The position numbers and the translations under genes are program-made. 64,000 bases of DNA from Candidatus Manganitrophaceae bacterium (lineage in GTDB: Bacteria; Nitrospirota; Nitrospiria; SBBL01; Manganitrophaceae): contig JACQEZ010000020.1 of NCBI GenBank assembly GCA_016200325.1, forward strand, positions 310,001 through 374,000, read 5' to 3'. The notes beneath the pieces are model-generated. The model saw only the letters and a program-made list of their open reading frames with translations, did no database searches and was not told where the DNA came from. How positions within the stretch are numbered: position 1 is the stretch's first letter; the number at the start of each line of letters is the position of its first letter. This document shows, one piece after another, positions 10,057-19,899 of the stretch.

Positions 10057-10426
10057 GATTCGTTTCCTCGTGGTAGAAGATTCGCCGACGATGCGGCAGC
10101 TGATCACATTCAGCTTAAAGAGAATTCCGAATTCAAAGATCGTGGAGGCGAGCGACGGCGTTGATGCGCTGAAGAAGTTAAGGGAGAATCGCTATGACCT
10201 GATCGTCTCGGATATCAACATGCCGTTGATGGACGGTCTAAAGCTGGTCAGCATGATCCGGAATGATCCGACCTACCGTTCTATTCCGATCGTCATTGTA
10301 ACGACGGAAGGGTCTCAAGCCGACCGGGATAAAGGGCTTGCTTTAGGCGCCAACGCGTATCTGTCAAAACCGATTCAGACCAATGAGCTATTGAAGATCG
10401 TGAAGGAGCTCCTAAAAACGGAATAG
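10049..10426 (+). CDS. cheY: CheY-type single-domain response regulator
   Basis: A 125-residue stand-alone receiver. Acidic pocket residues E10/D11 are in VVEDSPTMR, phosphoacceptor D55 in [10 protein letters not shown], a switch threonine in IVTTEG, and K107 in LSKPIQ. All catalytic positions are present, so it should be phosphorylated by a CheA. It overlaps the GAF gene by 8 bases. Whether it drives a flagellar switch or another output such as type IV pili cannot be told from sequence alone. Confidence 0.93.
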   Translation: MAEIRFLVVEDSPTMRQLITFSLKRIPNSKIVEASDGVDALKKLRENRYDLIVSDINMPLMDGLKLVSMIRNDPTYRSIPIVIVTTEGSQADRDKGLALGANAYLSKPIQTNELLKIVKELLKTE

Positions 10427-10457
10427 AAATTTAATAAATTTACAAATTGAGGAGAGA

Positions 10458-11177
10458 ATGCGTTTCGGAATCGTTGTCTTCCCCGGCTCTAATTGTGACC
10501 GCGACTGCCACTATGTGACGCAAGGGGTTCTCAAAGAGCCGACCACCTTTATTTGGCATAAAGAGACCCGGCTTCCCGAAATTGACGCACTGATCATACC
10601 CGGCGGATTTTCTTACGGTGATTATCTGCGGGCCGGTGCCATCGCCCGCTTCTCGCCGATTATGAAAGCGGTGGTTGACTTCGCCGCGCGGGGAGGCCAT
10701 GTACTCGGGATCTGCAACGGCTTCCAAATTTTGGTGGAAGCGGGGTTGTTGCCGGGGGCGCTCCGGCGCAACCGTTCACTTAAGTTCATCTGCAAGACGG
10801 TCCATGTCCGGGTCGAAAACAACCAGACCCCTTTCACGTCGCTCTATCAGCCGGGGCAGATCCTCACCCTTCCGATCGCCCACGCCGAGGGGAATTACTT
10901 TATCGATGATGCCGGTCTGGCGCGCCTCCGCGAGCGAAACCAGATCATCTTTCGGTATACGAGCGCGGACGGGGTCGATTCAGAAGCGGCCAACCCGAAC
11001 GGATCGATCGATCAAATCGCCGGCCTCTCAAACGAAGCGGGAAATGTCCTCGGCATGATGCCCCATCCGGAACGGGTCTCCGATCCTCTGTTAGGCGGTG
11101 AAGATGGTATCAAGCTTTTTCAATCCCTACAACGCGCCCTCCCCTCCCCGGTAGGAGGAACAACGGGGCGCAAATAG
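10458..11177 (+). CDS. purQ: Phosphoribosylformylglycinamidine synthase, glutaminase subunit PurQ
   Basis: A 239-residue class I glutamine amidotransferase that supplies ammonia to PurL for conversion of FGAR to FGAM in purine synthesis. The nucleophile is C86 in [10 protein letters not shown], and the histidine/glutamate pair is in MPHPERV near the C-terminus. [10 protein letters not shown] at the N-terminus and [12 protein letters not shown] are family hallmarks. ATG follows GAGGAGAG. It lies 31 bases after cheY. The small partner PurS, normally needed with this two-subunit enzyme type, is not adjacent. Confidence 0.96.
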   Translation: MRFGIVVFPGSNCDRDCHYVTQGVLKEPTTFIWHKETRLPEIDALIIPGGFSYGDYLRAGAIARFSPIMKAVVDFAARGGHVLGICNGFQILVEAGLLPGALRRNRSLKFICKTVHVRVENNQTPFTSLYQPGQILTLPIAHAEGNYFIDDAGLARLRERNQIIFRYTSADGVDSEAANPNGSIDQIAGLSNEAGNVLGMMPHPERVSDPLLGGEDGIKLFQSLQRALPSPVGGTTGRK

Positions 11178-11202
11178 TTTTGTTCAATTGATATCGACCC
11201 AT

Positions 11203-11218
11203 CCCCAGCAGCCTGGGG
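11203..11218 (+). other. Small hairpin in purQ-purL gap
   Basis: CCCCAG and CTGGGG pair around a CAGC loop within the 80-base gap between purQ and purL. The stem is only 6 bp and is followed by TCCTTTAA, so at most it is a weak attenuator or processing site. Confidence 0.3.
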
Positions 11219-11257
11219 TCCTTTAATCAACCCTTCTAACCACAACGGCAGGCATCC

Positions 11258-13480
11258 ATGGCAGACGTTCAGCAACGCCGACCTTCTTCTCATCCGTTAA
11301 CGGATGAAGAGTACAAAAAAATTCTTGATTTGCTCGGACGAGAACCGAATTCGACCGAGCTTGCGATCTTTTCGGTTATGTGGAGCGAGCACTGCAGCTA
11401 TAAAAGCTCCAAGGTGCATCTCCGGAAATTCCCGACGCAGGGAGAGCATGTCATTGAAGGCCCCGGAGAAAATGCGGGGGTCGTCGATATCGGGGACGGA
11501 TGGGTCGCCGTTTTCAAGATCGAAAGCCACAACCATCCCTCCTTTATCGAGCCGTTTCAAGGGGCGGCAACCGGCGTCGGCGGGATTCTTCGAGATGTGT
11601 TCACGATGGGGGCGCGGCCGATTGCATTGATGAACTCCCTTCGCTTCGGATCGCTCGAACAGCCGAAGAACCGCTATCTGCTCGACCGGGTGATCGAGGG
11701 GATTGCCGCCTATGGAAATTGCATGGGGGTGCCGACGGTCGGAGGGGAGATCTACTTCAACGACATCTACTCCAAGAATCCGCTCGTCAATGTATTCTGC
11801 CTTGGGATCGCCAAGCGGGAAGACATCGTCAAAGCGGCGGCCGGCGGGGTCGGAAACCCGGTCATTTACGTCGGATCGAAGACCGGTCGAGACGGCATTC
11901 ATGGGGCGACGATGGCGAGCGCCGAGCTCGGCCAGTCGGAAGAAAAGCGGCACACGGTTCAGGTGGGAGATCCCTTCACCGAGAAGCTCCTGCTGGAGGC
12001 CTGCCTGGAGGTGATGCGGACCGGTGCGGTCATCGGCATTCAAGACATGGGGGCGGCCGGCCTGACGAGCTCCTCTTCCGAGATGGCGCATCGCGGCGGA
12101 ACGGGGATTGAAATCGATGTCTCGAAGGTCCCGAGTCGCGAGCCGGGAATGACGCCGGAAGAGTTTATGATCTCGGAATCGCAGGAGCGAATGCTCCTGG
12201 TGGCAACAAAGGGGAGGGAGGCGGAGGTCGAAGCGATCTTCCGGAAGTGGGACCTCGATATCGCTGTCATCGGAAAGGTGACCGCCGATCGGATGCTGAC
12301 GATCAAGAATGGAGATCAAATGGTCGCGCAGATTCCGGTGGCTGCGCTGACTGCCGAGGCCCCGGTCTATGAACGTCCGATTGAGACCCCCCGTTTTCAA
12401 GAGCTCATCCAATCCTTTAACATTGATTCCCTTCAGGAGCCGAAATCTTATTCCGAGGCGCTCAAAAAACTCCTTTCATCGACCACCATCGCAAGCAAAG
12501 AGTGGATCTATCGCCAATACGACCACATGGTCCAGACCAACACGGTGATCGGGCCGGGCGGGGGGGATGCGGCGGTGGTTCGAATCAAAGGGACCGATCG
12601 CTCCCTGGCGATGACGGTCGATGGGAACAGCCTCTACTGTCTTCTCAACCCCTATTACGGCGGGGCGATTGTCGTCGCCGAGGCGGCGCGCAATCTGGTC
12701 TGCGTCGGGGCCAGACCGATCGCGCTGACCGACTGTCTGAATTTCGGCAATCCGGAGCGCCCCGAGACGATGTGGCACTTTGCCGTCTGCATTGACGGAA
12801 TGAGCGACGCCTGCAACCGGTTCGGTATCCCGGTCGTCAGCGGTAACGTCAGCTTTTATAACGAGACGCGGGGGCTTGGGATCTATCCGACGCCGATCAT
12901 CGGCATGGTCGGATTGATTGAAGGGATGAAAACGCCCCTGACGGCCGGGTTTAAGGCGCCGCATGAGGTGGTGGTTTTGGTTGGAGAAACGCTGGAAGAG
13001 CTCGGAGGAACCGAGTACCTCCGGTTTTTCCATAATCAAGAACGGGGGTATCCCCCGCTGCTCCACTTCGAGAAGGAAAAGGGGGTCCAAAAGGTGGTCT
13101 TAACCGCCGCCCGGGAGGGGATTCTCTCCTCCGCGCATGATTGTTCCGAGGGGGGATTGGCCGTTGCGCTCGCCGAATCTTGTATCTTGTCATCGGCCTC
13201 GGTGGGTGCTATGATTGCGCTAGATCCGGGGGCTGTCCGGACCGATGCCTTCCTTTTTGGGGAGTCTCAATCGCGGATTGTGGTTAGCCTCCAGGAGCGG
13301 CATCTGGACAGATTGCGAAGCTTGATCGAAGAGGCCGGCGTCGCCTATTCGATCTTGGGGACCACCGAAGGAAACGCGCTCAAGATCCATTTGCCGGGCA
13401 AGAAAGATCCTTTGATCGACCTCTCCCTCCCTGAGATGAAGGAAGCCTATTCGAGGGGCTTAACAACCTATTTGGAATAA
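11258..13480 (+). CDS. purL: Phosphoribosylformylglycinamidine synthase subunit PurL
   Basis: A 740-residue small-type PurL, the ATP-dependent synthetase subunit that makes FGAM. The length matches the Bacillus-type enzyme rather than the fused ~1300-residue form. Recognisable segments are [12 protein letters not shown] near residue 45, [25 protein letters not shown], and the second-half [11 protein letters not shown] and VDGNSLYC motifs, reflecting two tandem PurM-like folds. The start is ATG at 11258. It is followed after 5 bases by purF and preceded by purQ, giving a purQLF block. Confidence 0.97.
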   Translation: MADVQQRRPSSHPLTDEEYKKILDLLGREPNSTELAIFSVMWSEHCSYKSSKVHLRKFPTQGEHVIEGPGENAGVVDIGDGWVAVFKIESHNHPSFIEPFQGAATGVGGILRDVFTMGARPIALMNSLRFGSLEQPKNRYLLDRVIEGIAAYGNCMGVPTVGGEIYFNDIYSKNPLVNVFCLGIAKREDIVKAAAGGVGNPVIYVGSKTGRDGIHGATMASAELGQSEEKRHTVQVGDPFTEKLLLEACLEVMRTGAVIGIQDMGAAGLTSSSSEMAHRGGTGIEIDVSKVPSREPGMTPEEFMISESQERMLLVATKGREAEVEAIFRKWDLDIAVIGKVTADRMLTIKNGDQMVAQIPVAALTAEAPVYERPIETPRFQELIQSFNIDSLQEPKSYSEALKKLLSSTTIASKEWIYRQYDHMVQTNTVIGPGGGDAAVVRIKGTDRSLAMTVDGNSLYCLLNPYYGGAIVVAEAARNLVCVGARPIALTDCLNFGNPERPETMWHFAVCIDGMSDACNRFGIPVVSGNVSFYNETRGLGIYPTPIIGMVGLIEGMKTPLTAGFKAPHEVVVLVGETLEELGGTEYLRFFHNQERGYPPLLHFEKEKGVQKVVLTAAREGILSSAHDCSEGGLAVALAESCILSSASVGAMIALDPGAVRTDAFLFGESQSRIVVSLQERHLDRLRSLIEEAGVAYSILGTTEGNALKIHLPGKKDPLIDLSLPEMKEAYSRGLTTYLE

Positions 13481-13485
13481 GCCGG

Positions 13486-14922
13486 GTGAAGCAATTGGAC
13501 GAATTGGTTTTCGATAAATTACAGGAAGAATGCGCGATCTTCGGGGTCTACGGACATCCTGAGGCGGGCAACCTGACCTATCTCGGCCTCTACGCACTCC
13601 AACATCGCGGCCAGGAGGCGAGCGGCATCGTCACCTATGATGGGAATGACTTCCATCAAGAAAAGGGAACCGGGTTGGTCGCCGACATTTTCTCGGAAGA
13701 TCGGTTGAAGCGATTGAAAGGACATGCTGCGATCGGTCACAATCGCTACTCGACCACCGGAGACAACTGCCTGGAGAATGTCCAGCCATTGATGGTCAAT
13801 TACGCCTTGGGCCGGCTGGGGATGGTGCACAACGGCAATTTGATCAATGCGAGCTTTCTTCGGGATGAGATGGAAGCCTACGGCGCCATCTTTCAATCTT
13901 CCATGGACAGCGAGGTCATCATCCATCTGATCGCCCACTCCCGCCAGGAGCGTCTGATTCAGCGGATTGTCGACGCCTGCGAGCGGGTGCGGGGGGCGTA
14001 TTCTCTCCTTTTTCTTTCGGAAGAAGGGCTCATCGGCGTCCGCGATCCGTACGGTGTCCGTCCCCTCTGCCTCGGAAAGATAAAGGAGGGGTATGTTTTA
14101 GCCTCGGAGACCTGTGCTTTTGATTTGATCGATGCGGAATATGTCCGGGATGTCGAGCCGGGAGAGGTGATTCAGATCAATGAGAAGGGGATTTTTTCGT
14201 TTAAGCCCTTCTCCAAAGTCTCCCCATCGCAGTGCGTCTTCGAATATATCTACTTTGCGAGGCCGGACAGCCGTATCTTTAACAAGAATGTCTACCAGAT
14301 CCGCAAGCGCCTTGGAATGGAATTGGCCCGTGAGGGAAAGGTGCAGGCTGATATCGTCATTGCGGTCCCCGACTCCGGCGTCCCCGCCGCATTGGGGTAT
14401 TCGGAGGCCTCGGACGTTCCCTATGATACCGGATTGATTCGTAATCACTACGTCGGCCGGACCTTTATCGAGCCGCAGCAGTCGATCCGTCACTTCGGTG
14501 TGAAGATCAAGCTCAATGCGGTGCGGGAAATCTTGGAGGGGAAGCGGGTGGTGGTGGTCGACGACTCGATCGTCAGAGGAACCACCAGCCGAAAGATCGT
14601 CAAGATGATCCGGGCGGCCGGGGCGAAGGAGATCCATGTCCGGATCAGCTCTCCGCCGATTGTCTCGCCCTGTTTTTATGGGATCGACACGCCGACCCGG
14701 CAAGAGCTCGTGGCATCAAGCCACAGCGTCGAAGAAATCCGAAAGTATATTACCGCAGACAGCCTCTCTTACCTCTCGATGGAAGGGCTTTTTCGCGCTG
14801 TCTACAATTCGGAAGAGGGAGAGAATCGGCATTTCTGCACCGCTTGTTTCTCCGGCAATTATCCGATCCCTTTCACCGGCGAGGAGATCATTCAGCTGGG
14901 GCTCTTCGAGGAGAGCAAGTAA
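13486..14922 (+). CDS. purF: Amidophosphoribosyltransferase PurF
   Basis: A 478-residue enzyme catalysing the first committed purine step, PRPP + glutamine to phosphoribosylamine. It starts with GTG 5 bases after purL. A short propeptide precedes the N-terminal nucleophile C16 ([10 protein letters not shown]), exposed after processing. The glutaminase domain is followed by a phosphoribosyltransferase domain with PRPP-binding [13 protein letters not shown]. The C-terminal cysteines ([12 protein letters not shown]) and others fit the Bacillus-type form with an oxygen-sensitive [4Fe-4S] cluster. A strong terminator lies 28 bases after the stop. Confidence 0.97.
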   Translation: MKQLDELVFDKLQEECAIFGVYGHPEAGNLTYLGLYALQHRGQEASGIVTYDGNDFHQEKGTGLVADIFSEDRLKRLKGHAAIGHNRYSTTGDNCLENVQPLMVNYALGRLGMVHNGNLINASFLRDEMEAYGAIFQSSMDSEVIIHLIAHSRQERLIQRIVDACERVRGAYSLLFLSEEGLIGVRDPYGVRPLCLGKIKEGYVLASETCAFDLIDAEYVRDVEPGEVIQINEKGIFSFKPFSKVSPSQCVFEYIYFARPDSRIFNKNVYQIRKRLGMELAREGKVQADIVIAVPDSGVPAALGYSEASDVPYDTGLIRNHYVGRTFIEPQQSIRHFGVKIKLNAVREILEGKRVVVVDDSIVRGTTSRKIVKMIRAAGAKEIHVRISSPPIVSPCFYGIDTPTRQELVASSHSVEEIRKYITADSLSYLSMEGLFRAVYNSEEGENRHFCTACFSGNYPIPFTGEEIIQLGLFEESK

Positions 14923-14949
14923 CGGCCGCGCCGGCTGAAACAGACTTCA

Positions 14950-14990
14950 TCAAAAAAAAGGGATGGATTCACTCCATCCCTTTTTTTTGA
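14950..14990. terminator. Bidirectional intrinsic terminator between purF and moaE
   Basis: A perfect 18-bp stem (GGGATGGA/TCCATCCC core flanked by A8/T8) encloses a TTCAC loop. The A-run and T-run make it work on both strands, ending the convergent purine (+) and moaDE (-) transcripts. Confidence 0.93.
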
Positions 14991-15012
14991 TCCTCGATCC
15001 AAAGCATGTCGT

Positions 15013-15453
15013 TTATGGATGCTCTTCGACCCAGACCTCCCCTTGGGGGGTCGTCTCTTTTTTCCAGATCGGCGTGATCCGCTTTAATTCATCGATGCAC
15101 CAGGAGCAGGCCCGAAAGGCGTCCTTCCGGTGCTCCGCGCCGACCACGATCAGAACGATATTGTCGCCCACCGGAATTTCACCGACCCGGTGAATGATCG
15201 AGACCTCAATGATGTCATAATCCTTTAATGCCTGCTCCCGGATCTCTGCGAGGCGCTTCTGGGCCATGCCGGGGTAATGCTCAAAATCGATCTTGTTGAT
15301 GTCCCGACCTTTGGAGAAGTCCCGCGCCGTGCCGAGAAAGGTGACGATGCCACCGATCCGTTTGGAGCTGTTCTTCACCTTATTGGTCTCTGCTTCGACA
15401 CTGAAATCTTCGGTCTGAATCCGGATTCTTTCGGAAAGCTGTTTTGTATCCAT
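15013..15453 (-). CDS. moaE: Molybdopterin synthase catalytic subunit MoaE
   Basis: A 146-residue MoaE, which with thiocarboxylated MoaD inserts two sulfurs into precursor Z (cPMP) to make molybdopterin. Family segments include GGIVTFLGTARDFSKGRDI, HYPGMAQKRLAEI, IIEVSIIHRVGEIPVGDNIVLI and the HRKDAFRACSWCIDELK active-site helix, followed by PIWKKE. It is downstream of moaD on the same strand with a 61-base gap. No other molybdenum cofactor genes are in the window. Confidence 0.95.
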   Translation of the reverse strand: MDTKQLSERIRIQTEDFSVEAETNKVKNSSKRIGGIVTFLGTARDFSKGRDINKIDFEHYPGMAQKRLAEIREQALKDYDIIEVSIIHRVGEIPVGDNIVLIVVGAEHRKDAFRACSWCIDELKRITPIWKKETTPQGEVWVEEHP

Positions 15454-15500
15454 CGATGCGATTCCTTATCCATCAGGGGATTATAAAGGACACCGGTCTA

Positions 15501-15520
15501 TCCTAGCATCCGCGCTAGGA
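15501..15520. other. Inverted repeat over the moaD stop codon
   Basis: TCCTAGC and GCTAGGA form a perfect 7-bp stem with a 6-base loop. The moaD stop codon (15515-15517) lies within the stem. It could modulate moaD-moaE coupling or mark RNA processing. Confidence 0.4.
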
Positions 15521-15766
15521 TCCGCCGGCGAACGGGGGGAGAAAAGCGATCTCATCCCCATTTTGAATCAGGCATTCTTTGGGAACGACTTCCTGGTTGA
15601 CGGAGATGAGAATTCTCCCCTCCTTCAAAATATCTTTCAAGGGGGGGAGCTCCCGCTCCAGCCGACCGAGAAGCTGCTCCAAGGTGGTTCCTTTTTCAAC
15701 GTCCAGGACCACCTCTTCTTTCCCAACAATTTTTTTAAGGACCGCGAAAAAACGAACTTTTACCAT
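15515..15766 (-). CDS. moaD: Molybdopterin synthase sulfur carrier subunit MoaD
   Basis: An 83-residue ubiquitin-fold sulfur carrier (MVKVRFFAVLKKIVG at the start). The usual C-terminal Gly-Gly is present, but the frame ends PPFAGGS: one serine follows the diglycine before the TAG stop. Activation as a thiocarboxylate normally needs a free terminal glycine, so the serine must be trimmed, tolerated, or bypassed. It precedes moaE and has a near-consensus promoter on the minus strand. It could be another ThiS/MoaD-family carrier, but adjacency to moaE favours MoaD. Confidence 0.9.
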   Translation of the reverse strand: MVKVRFFAVLKKIVGKEEVVLDVEKGTTLEQLLGRLERELPPLKDILKEGRILISVNQEVVPKECLIQNGDEIAFLPPFAGGS

Positions 15767-15795
15767 GTCTATTTTGCTCCAGAAAAGTTAAAAAA

Positions 15796-15824
15796 AGGAT
15801 ACCTTTTTCAATAGTGGCTGTCAA
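15796..15824 (-). promoter_or_regulatory. Sigma-70 promoter for moaD-moaE
   Basis: On the minus strand a perfect TTGACA is followed after 17 bases by TATCCT. A GGAG ribosome site and the moaD ATG at 15766 follow at normal distance. Confidence 0.75.
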
Positions 15825-15964
15825 GGATTTTATCGAGGTTCTTACACCCTTTTCGGGAGGAAATCGCCCGAAAAGCGGCCGTTTGCTTCACGTTTGTTTC
15901 GATCCCCCTCAGCCGACCGGACCCTGTCGAATTTGAACGAGAACTCCCCAAAATAGATCGGTGC

Positions 15965-15993
15965 TTGTCTGTCTCATCAAAACAGGGTAAAAT
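15965..15993 (+). promoter_or_regulatory. Sigma-70 promoter for the NYN-domain gene
   Basis: TTGTCT and TAAAAT are 17 bases apart. Transcription from about 16000 would exclude the upstream in-frame start at 15965 and supports the ATG at 16025, which has an AAAGGAG site 10 bases before it. Confidence 0.65.
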
Positions 15994-16024
15994 GGCCTGT
16001 CATTTTGAAAGGAGTGCTGAATCG

Positions 16025-16981
16025 ATGGCGACCAATACTGAGAATACATTCAATATGGCTGTTTTTTGTGATCTGGAGAACGTTGCGCTCGGCGTACGCG
16101 ATGCCCGCTATGCCAAATTCGATATCGATAAGGTATTGGAGCGGCTTCTGCTTAAAGGGAACATCGTGGTCAAGAAGGGGTACTGTGATTGGGACCGGTA
16201 TAAGGAGTTTAAAGCCGGCATGCATGAGGCCGCGTTTGAATTGATCGAGATTCCACACATTCGACAGTCGGGGAAGAATTCCGCCGACATCCGAATGGTG
16301 GTCGATGCCCTCGACCTCTGCTATACGAAGTCGCACATCAACGCGTTTGTAATTATCAGCGGTGATTCCGATTTCTCACCGCTGGTCAGCAAGCTGCGGG
16401 AGAACAACAAGGCGGTGATCGGGGTGGGGGTGAAAAAATCGACCTCAGACCTCCTTATCTCCAATTGCGATGAGTTTATCTTCTATGACGACCTGGTCCG
16501 GGAGACCGGCCGGCGCAAGCCGAAGCCGGCCCCGGCCCGACCGACCACAACCACCAAAGCGCCGGTCGTCAAGACCGAGGTGAAAGAGGATGAAGAGAAG
16601 CGGGAGACGAAGCGGAACGAGGCGCTGAACCTGGTCCTAGAGACAGTCGAAGCGATCTTCAACGAGCGGGGCGAGCGAAAAGTCTGGGGCTCCATGGTCA
16701 AGCAGACGCTGCGTCGCCGGAAGCCCGGCTTCAACGAGTCGTATTACGGCTTCCGGAATTTCAATCAGCTTTTGGAAGAGGCTGAGAGCCGGAAGTGGCT
16801 CGTGCTGGAAAAGGATCAAACCTCGGGTGGATATATCATCCTCGATTTCGGTCCGGGATGGAGTCAGACGGAAGGTTCAACGGAGAGTCCGACGGAAGGA
16901 TCGACCGAGGGGGAGGAGACCCCGGTGGCTGCGGTTGGGTCGACAGCACCCCCTTCTCCACCGATCGAAGGCGAATCTTGA
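16025..16981 (+). CDS. NYN-domain (LabA/DUF88-type) protein with C-terminal LOTUS/OST-HTH domain
   Basis: A 318-residue protein, taking the ATG at 16025 because a promoter covers the upstream start. The N-terminal NYN/PIN-like ribonuclease fold has acidic motifs in FCDLENV, DIRMVVDAL and ISGDSDFSPL. A basic/proline-rich linker follows. Residues about 195-275 look like a LOTUS/OST-HTH module (EAIFNERGERKVWGSMVK, then SYYGFRNFNQLLEEA), an RNA-binding winged helix. The C-terminal tail has repeated STE-xx-PTEGSTEG units. It is probably an RNA-processing or RNA-binding protein; the target is unknown. It lies 55 bases before recQ. Confidence 0.85.
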   Translation: MATNTENTFNMAVFCDLENVALGVRDARYAKFDIDKVLERLLLKGNIVVKKGYCDWDRYKEFKAGMHEAAFELIEIPHIRQSGKNSADIRMVVDALDLCYTKSHINAFVIISGDSDFSPLVSKLRENNKAVIGVGVKKSTSDLLISNCDEFIFYDDLVRETGRRKPKPAPARPTTTTKAPVVKTEVKEDEEKRETKRNEALNLVLETVEAIFNERGERKVWGSMVKQTLRRRKPGFNESYYGFRNFNQLLEEAESRKWLVLEKDQTSGGYIILDFGPGWSQTEGSTESPTEGSTEGEETPVAAVGSTAPPSPPIEGES

Positions 16982-17036
16982 AGCCGCTCCGTTTCCCCCT
17001 TGAGTTTTTTGCCGATCTCCATTAAGCTCACCGGCA

Positions 17037-18767
17037 ATGGCTCAAACATGGACAAAGGACCGGGTGGCGGAAGAAGTGGAAGCGCTGGCGCGCTTCGTCG
17101 CATTGGGGCAAACCGACCCAGGCGAGGGGGCGCGCCTCTTCCACCAACGCCTTGATTTTCTTCGGGCGCTCTTCCGGGCGGAGCCGTCTCTTTTTACGGC
17201 GTCGTTGGTCGCTTCCCTGAAGCGGTTGGCGGCGACGACCCCGGCCGACCTCGGCGCGCGCACCTCACCGCAGTCGATTCTCGAATCGATCTTCGGCTAC
17301 ACCCATTTTCGCCCCGGACAGGAAGAGATCATTCAGGCCGTTCTCTCCGGACGCGACTGCATCGGCGTGATGCCGACCGGGGCCGGCAAATCATTGACCT
17401 ATCAGATCCCGGCCCGGATTCTTCCCGGCACCACCCTCGTCATCTCTCCCCTGATTGCATTGATGAAAGACCAGGTCGACGCATTGACCGAAGTCGGCAT
17501 TCCGGCCACCTTTGTCAATTCGAGCCTCACGCTCGAAGAACGGCGCGAGCGGATCGCCCGTCTGAAGGGGGGCGAATACCGTCTGATCTATGCCGCTCCC
17601 GAGGGGCTCGAGGGCTTTCTGCTCGAGCTGCTCATGACCTGTCAAATCAGCCTCATTGCGGTCGATGAGGCGCACTGCATCAGCCATTGGGGGCACGATT
17701 TCCGCCCTTCCTATCGAAGTCTCTCCGGTCTCAAATCCCGCTTCGGACAGGTGCCGGTTTTGGCATTGACGGCGACCGCCACCGAGGCGGTGGTCTCGGA
17801 CATCGTCGAGCAGCTCGGGATGATTGCGCCGCGCCGCCTCCGCGGGTCGTCTTTCCGGCCGAACCTCCGCCTGCATGGCTATAAGAAGGGGGGAGGGCTG
17901 GAGACGAAAGAGGAGATTCTCAATCTGGTTCGATCTCGCGCCGGGCAGCCGGGAATTATCTACTGCCTCAGCCGCAAATCGGCGGAGCAGACCGCCGCCT
18001 TCTTAAAAGAGAACGGCGTCCGGACCCTCGCTTACCATGCCGGGATGGAGACCGCAGAGAGAAGCACGGCGCAGGAGGCGTTTCGCCGGGACGATATTGA
18101 CGTGATTGTCGCGACCGTCGCCTTCGGGATGGGGATCGACAAGCCGAACGTCCGCTATGTCATCCACCGCGACATGCCGAAGAGCATCGAGTCTTATTAT
18201 CAGGAGATCGGCCGCGCCGGCCGCGACGGGGTGGAGAGCGACTGCGTCCTTTTCTACTCCTGGTCGGAGGTGATCAATTACGATCGATTCTCCGACGCGG
18301 CGAACGATCCGCAGGTCCGGGAGAAGAGCCGGGCGCAGGCACGGGAGATGTTTTCGTTTGCCGAGGGGAAGGGGTGTCGCCATCAGCGGCTTGTCGGCTA
18401 CTTCGGCGAGACGATTGCCGCCTGCGGCAGCGCATGCGACCTCTGCGCCAAATGGGATCTGCTCGAAGAGATCCGTCCCACGCACCGAGCGGCGTCGGTT
18501 CTCCGGGGGAAAAAGCGGCCGCTCCCGGCGCGCGAGGAGGTCCTCCAAGAGGGAGGAGAGCTCTTCGCCCGGCTCCGGGCGCTTCGAAAGCGGATCGCCG
18601 ATGAGCGGGGACTGCCGGCCTATCTGGTCTTCAGCGACGCGGTGTTGCTCCAGATGGCGGCGCAGCGTCCTCACACCGAAGCCGAGCTCCTTCAGATCAG
18701 CGGCATCGGGCCGAAAAAGTTGGCCCAGTATGGCGCCCTCTTCCTGGAGGAGATCGAGCGGGGATGA
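17037..18767 (+). CDS. recQ: RecQ-family ATP-dependent DNA helicase, short form
   Basis: A 576-residue 3'-5' superfamily 2 helicase. About 80 unassigned N-terminal residues precede the helicase core. Walker A is MPTGAGKS (about 112-119), the DEAH box is [16 protein letters not shown], and motif VI is [13 protein letters not shown] four-cysteine zinc site follows ([11 protein letters not shown], then [11 protein letters not shown]). The protein then passes through a short linker straight into an HRDC domain (about 510-576), with no RQC winged helix visible between. Enough of the family is present for a helicase call, but substrate range may differ from E. coli RecQ. Confidence 0.9.
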   Translation: MAQTWTKDRVAEEVEALARFVALGQTDPGEGARLFHQRLDFLRALFRAEPSLFTASLVASLKRLAATTPADLGARTSPQSILESIFGYTHFRPGQEEIIQAVLSGRDCIGVMPTGAGKSLTYQIPARILPGTTLVISPLIALMKDQVDALTEVGIPATFVNSSLTLEERRERIARLKGGEYRLIYAAPEGLEGFLLELLMTCQISLIAVDEAHCISHWGHDFRPSYRSLSGLKSRFGQVPVLALTATATEAVVSDIVEQLGMIAPRRLRGSSFRPNLRLHGYKKGGGLETKEEILNLVRSRAGQPGIIYCLSRKSAEQTAAFLKENGVRTLAYHAGMETAERSTAQEAFRRDDIDVIVATVAFGMGIDKPNVRYVIHRDMPKSIESYYQEIGRAGRDGVESDCVLFYSWSEVINYDRFSDAANDPQVREKSRAQAREMFSFAEGKGCRHQRLVGYFGETIAACGSACDLCAKWDLLEEIRPTHRAASVLRGKKRPLPAREEVLQEGGELFARLRALRKRIADERGLPAYLVFSDAVLLQMAAQRPHTEAELLQISGIGPKKLAQYGALFLEEIERG

Positions 18768-18864
18768 GGGAGGGGGATAGAATGCGGGGTGCGGATTTCG
18801 GATTGCGGAGTGAACGTCCTGATCCAGCTCCTAAACCGGGCCTGCTCCCTCTGAGCGTTCGGTT

Positions 18865-19830
18865 ATGATTTCGGTTCTGGTTTACTCGGAAGAAGCAGGG
18901 CTGCGCTCTTTCAAAGAGGTCTCCCTTCTCTCCGATCTCCTCAAAGATTCGAAAAACCAGGTCTGGGTCGATCTGGAAGCGGCGACAGCGGCGGAATCGG
19001 AGATCCTCTCCTCGGTTTTTCATTTTCATCCGCTCGCCATTGAAGATTGCATCTCGGAGACCCTCCTTCCCAAAATTGACGACTACCGCGATTACATCTT
19101 TCTCGTCCTCCATGGATCGCGCGCGGGGGATGACCAGCGGTTCGCCACCGCCGAGATGAATTTCTTTCTCGGTCCGAATTATCTCGTCAGCTACCACGAC
19201 GAGCCCTCCCGCAGCATCGCCAAAGCGAAGGAGCGCTGCGTGAAGCAGGGGCCGTCGATCACGCACGGCGTCGATTTTCTCCTGCATGAAATTCTCGACA
19301 CGATGGTCGACAATTACTTTCCGGTGCTCGATCAATTCGATTCGGCGATCGACCGGATCGAAGAGGAGGTCTTCTCGCACCCGGACCGGGCGACGCTGAA
19401 CAAAATTTTTACCCTCAAGAAAGAGATCATGCATCTCCGTCGGGTCGCCAGTCCCCAGCGGGAGATCCTCAATCGGCTGAGCCGGGACAATTTTCCGGTG
19501 ATCAGCCCGAAGGCGGCGATCTATTTCCGCGACATCTATGATCACCTCGCCCGGATCACCGACCTCGCCGAATCGTACCGCGACCTGATCACCAGCGCCC
19601 TCGATGCCTATCTCTCGGTGATCTCGAATCGCCTCAATGAAATCATGAAAGTCTTGACGATCTTCACGGCGACGTTGATGCCGCTCACCCTGATCACCGG
19701 AATTTATGGAATGAATTTCGACAACATTCCAGAGCTCCACACCCGGTACGGTTACTTCGTCGTCCTGGGCATCATGCTCATCGTCACCGCCGGGATGCTC
19801 CATTTCTTCAGAAAAAAGAAATGGCTTTAA
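18865..19830 (+). CDS. corA: CorA-family divalent metal ion (Mg2+/Co2+) transporter
   Basis: A 321-residue inner-membrane channel. A long acidic and helical cytoplasmic domain is followed by two C-terminal transmembrane helices (about 258-280 and 295-313). The signature YGMNF lies between them and forms the selectivity filter of the pentamer. The C-terminus is basic (RKKKWL), as in the family. It is a single gene, 97 bases after recQ. Confidence 0.94.
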   Translation: MISVLVYSEEAGLRSFKEVSLLSDLLKDSKNQVWVDLEAATAAESEILSSVFHFHPLAIEDCISETLLPKIDDYRDYIFLVLHGSRAGDDQRFATAEMNFFLGPNYLVSYHDEPSRSIAKAKERCVKQGPSITHGVDFLLHEILDTMVDNYFPVLDQFDSAIDRIEEEVFSHPDRATLNKIFTLKKEIMHLRRVASPQREILNRLSRDNFPVISPKAAIYFRDIYDHLARITDLAESYRDLITSALDAYLSVISNRLNEIMKVLTIFTATLMPLTLITGIYGMNFDNIPELHTRYGYFVVLGIMLIVTAGMLHFFRKKKWL

Positions 19831-19899
19831 AGAAAGTCTTATGCTAAACTCCGCCAAAATTGTCACGGTTGGAATGCTGGAATAAAAGGGGAGGGGACG

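Noticed and set aside
18781-18830. Short GCGGATT-type repeats between recQ and corA
   Set aside because: Too short and irregular to define a repeat family.
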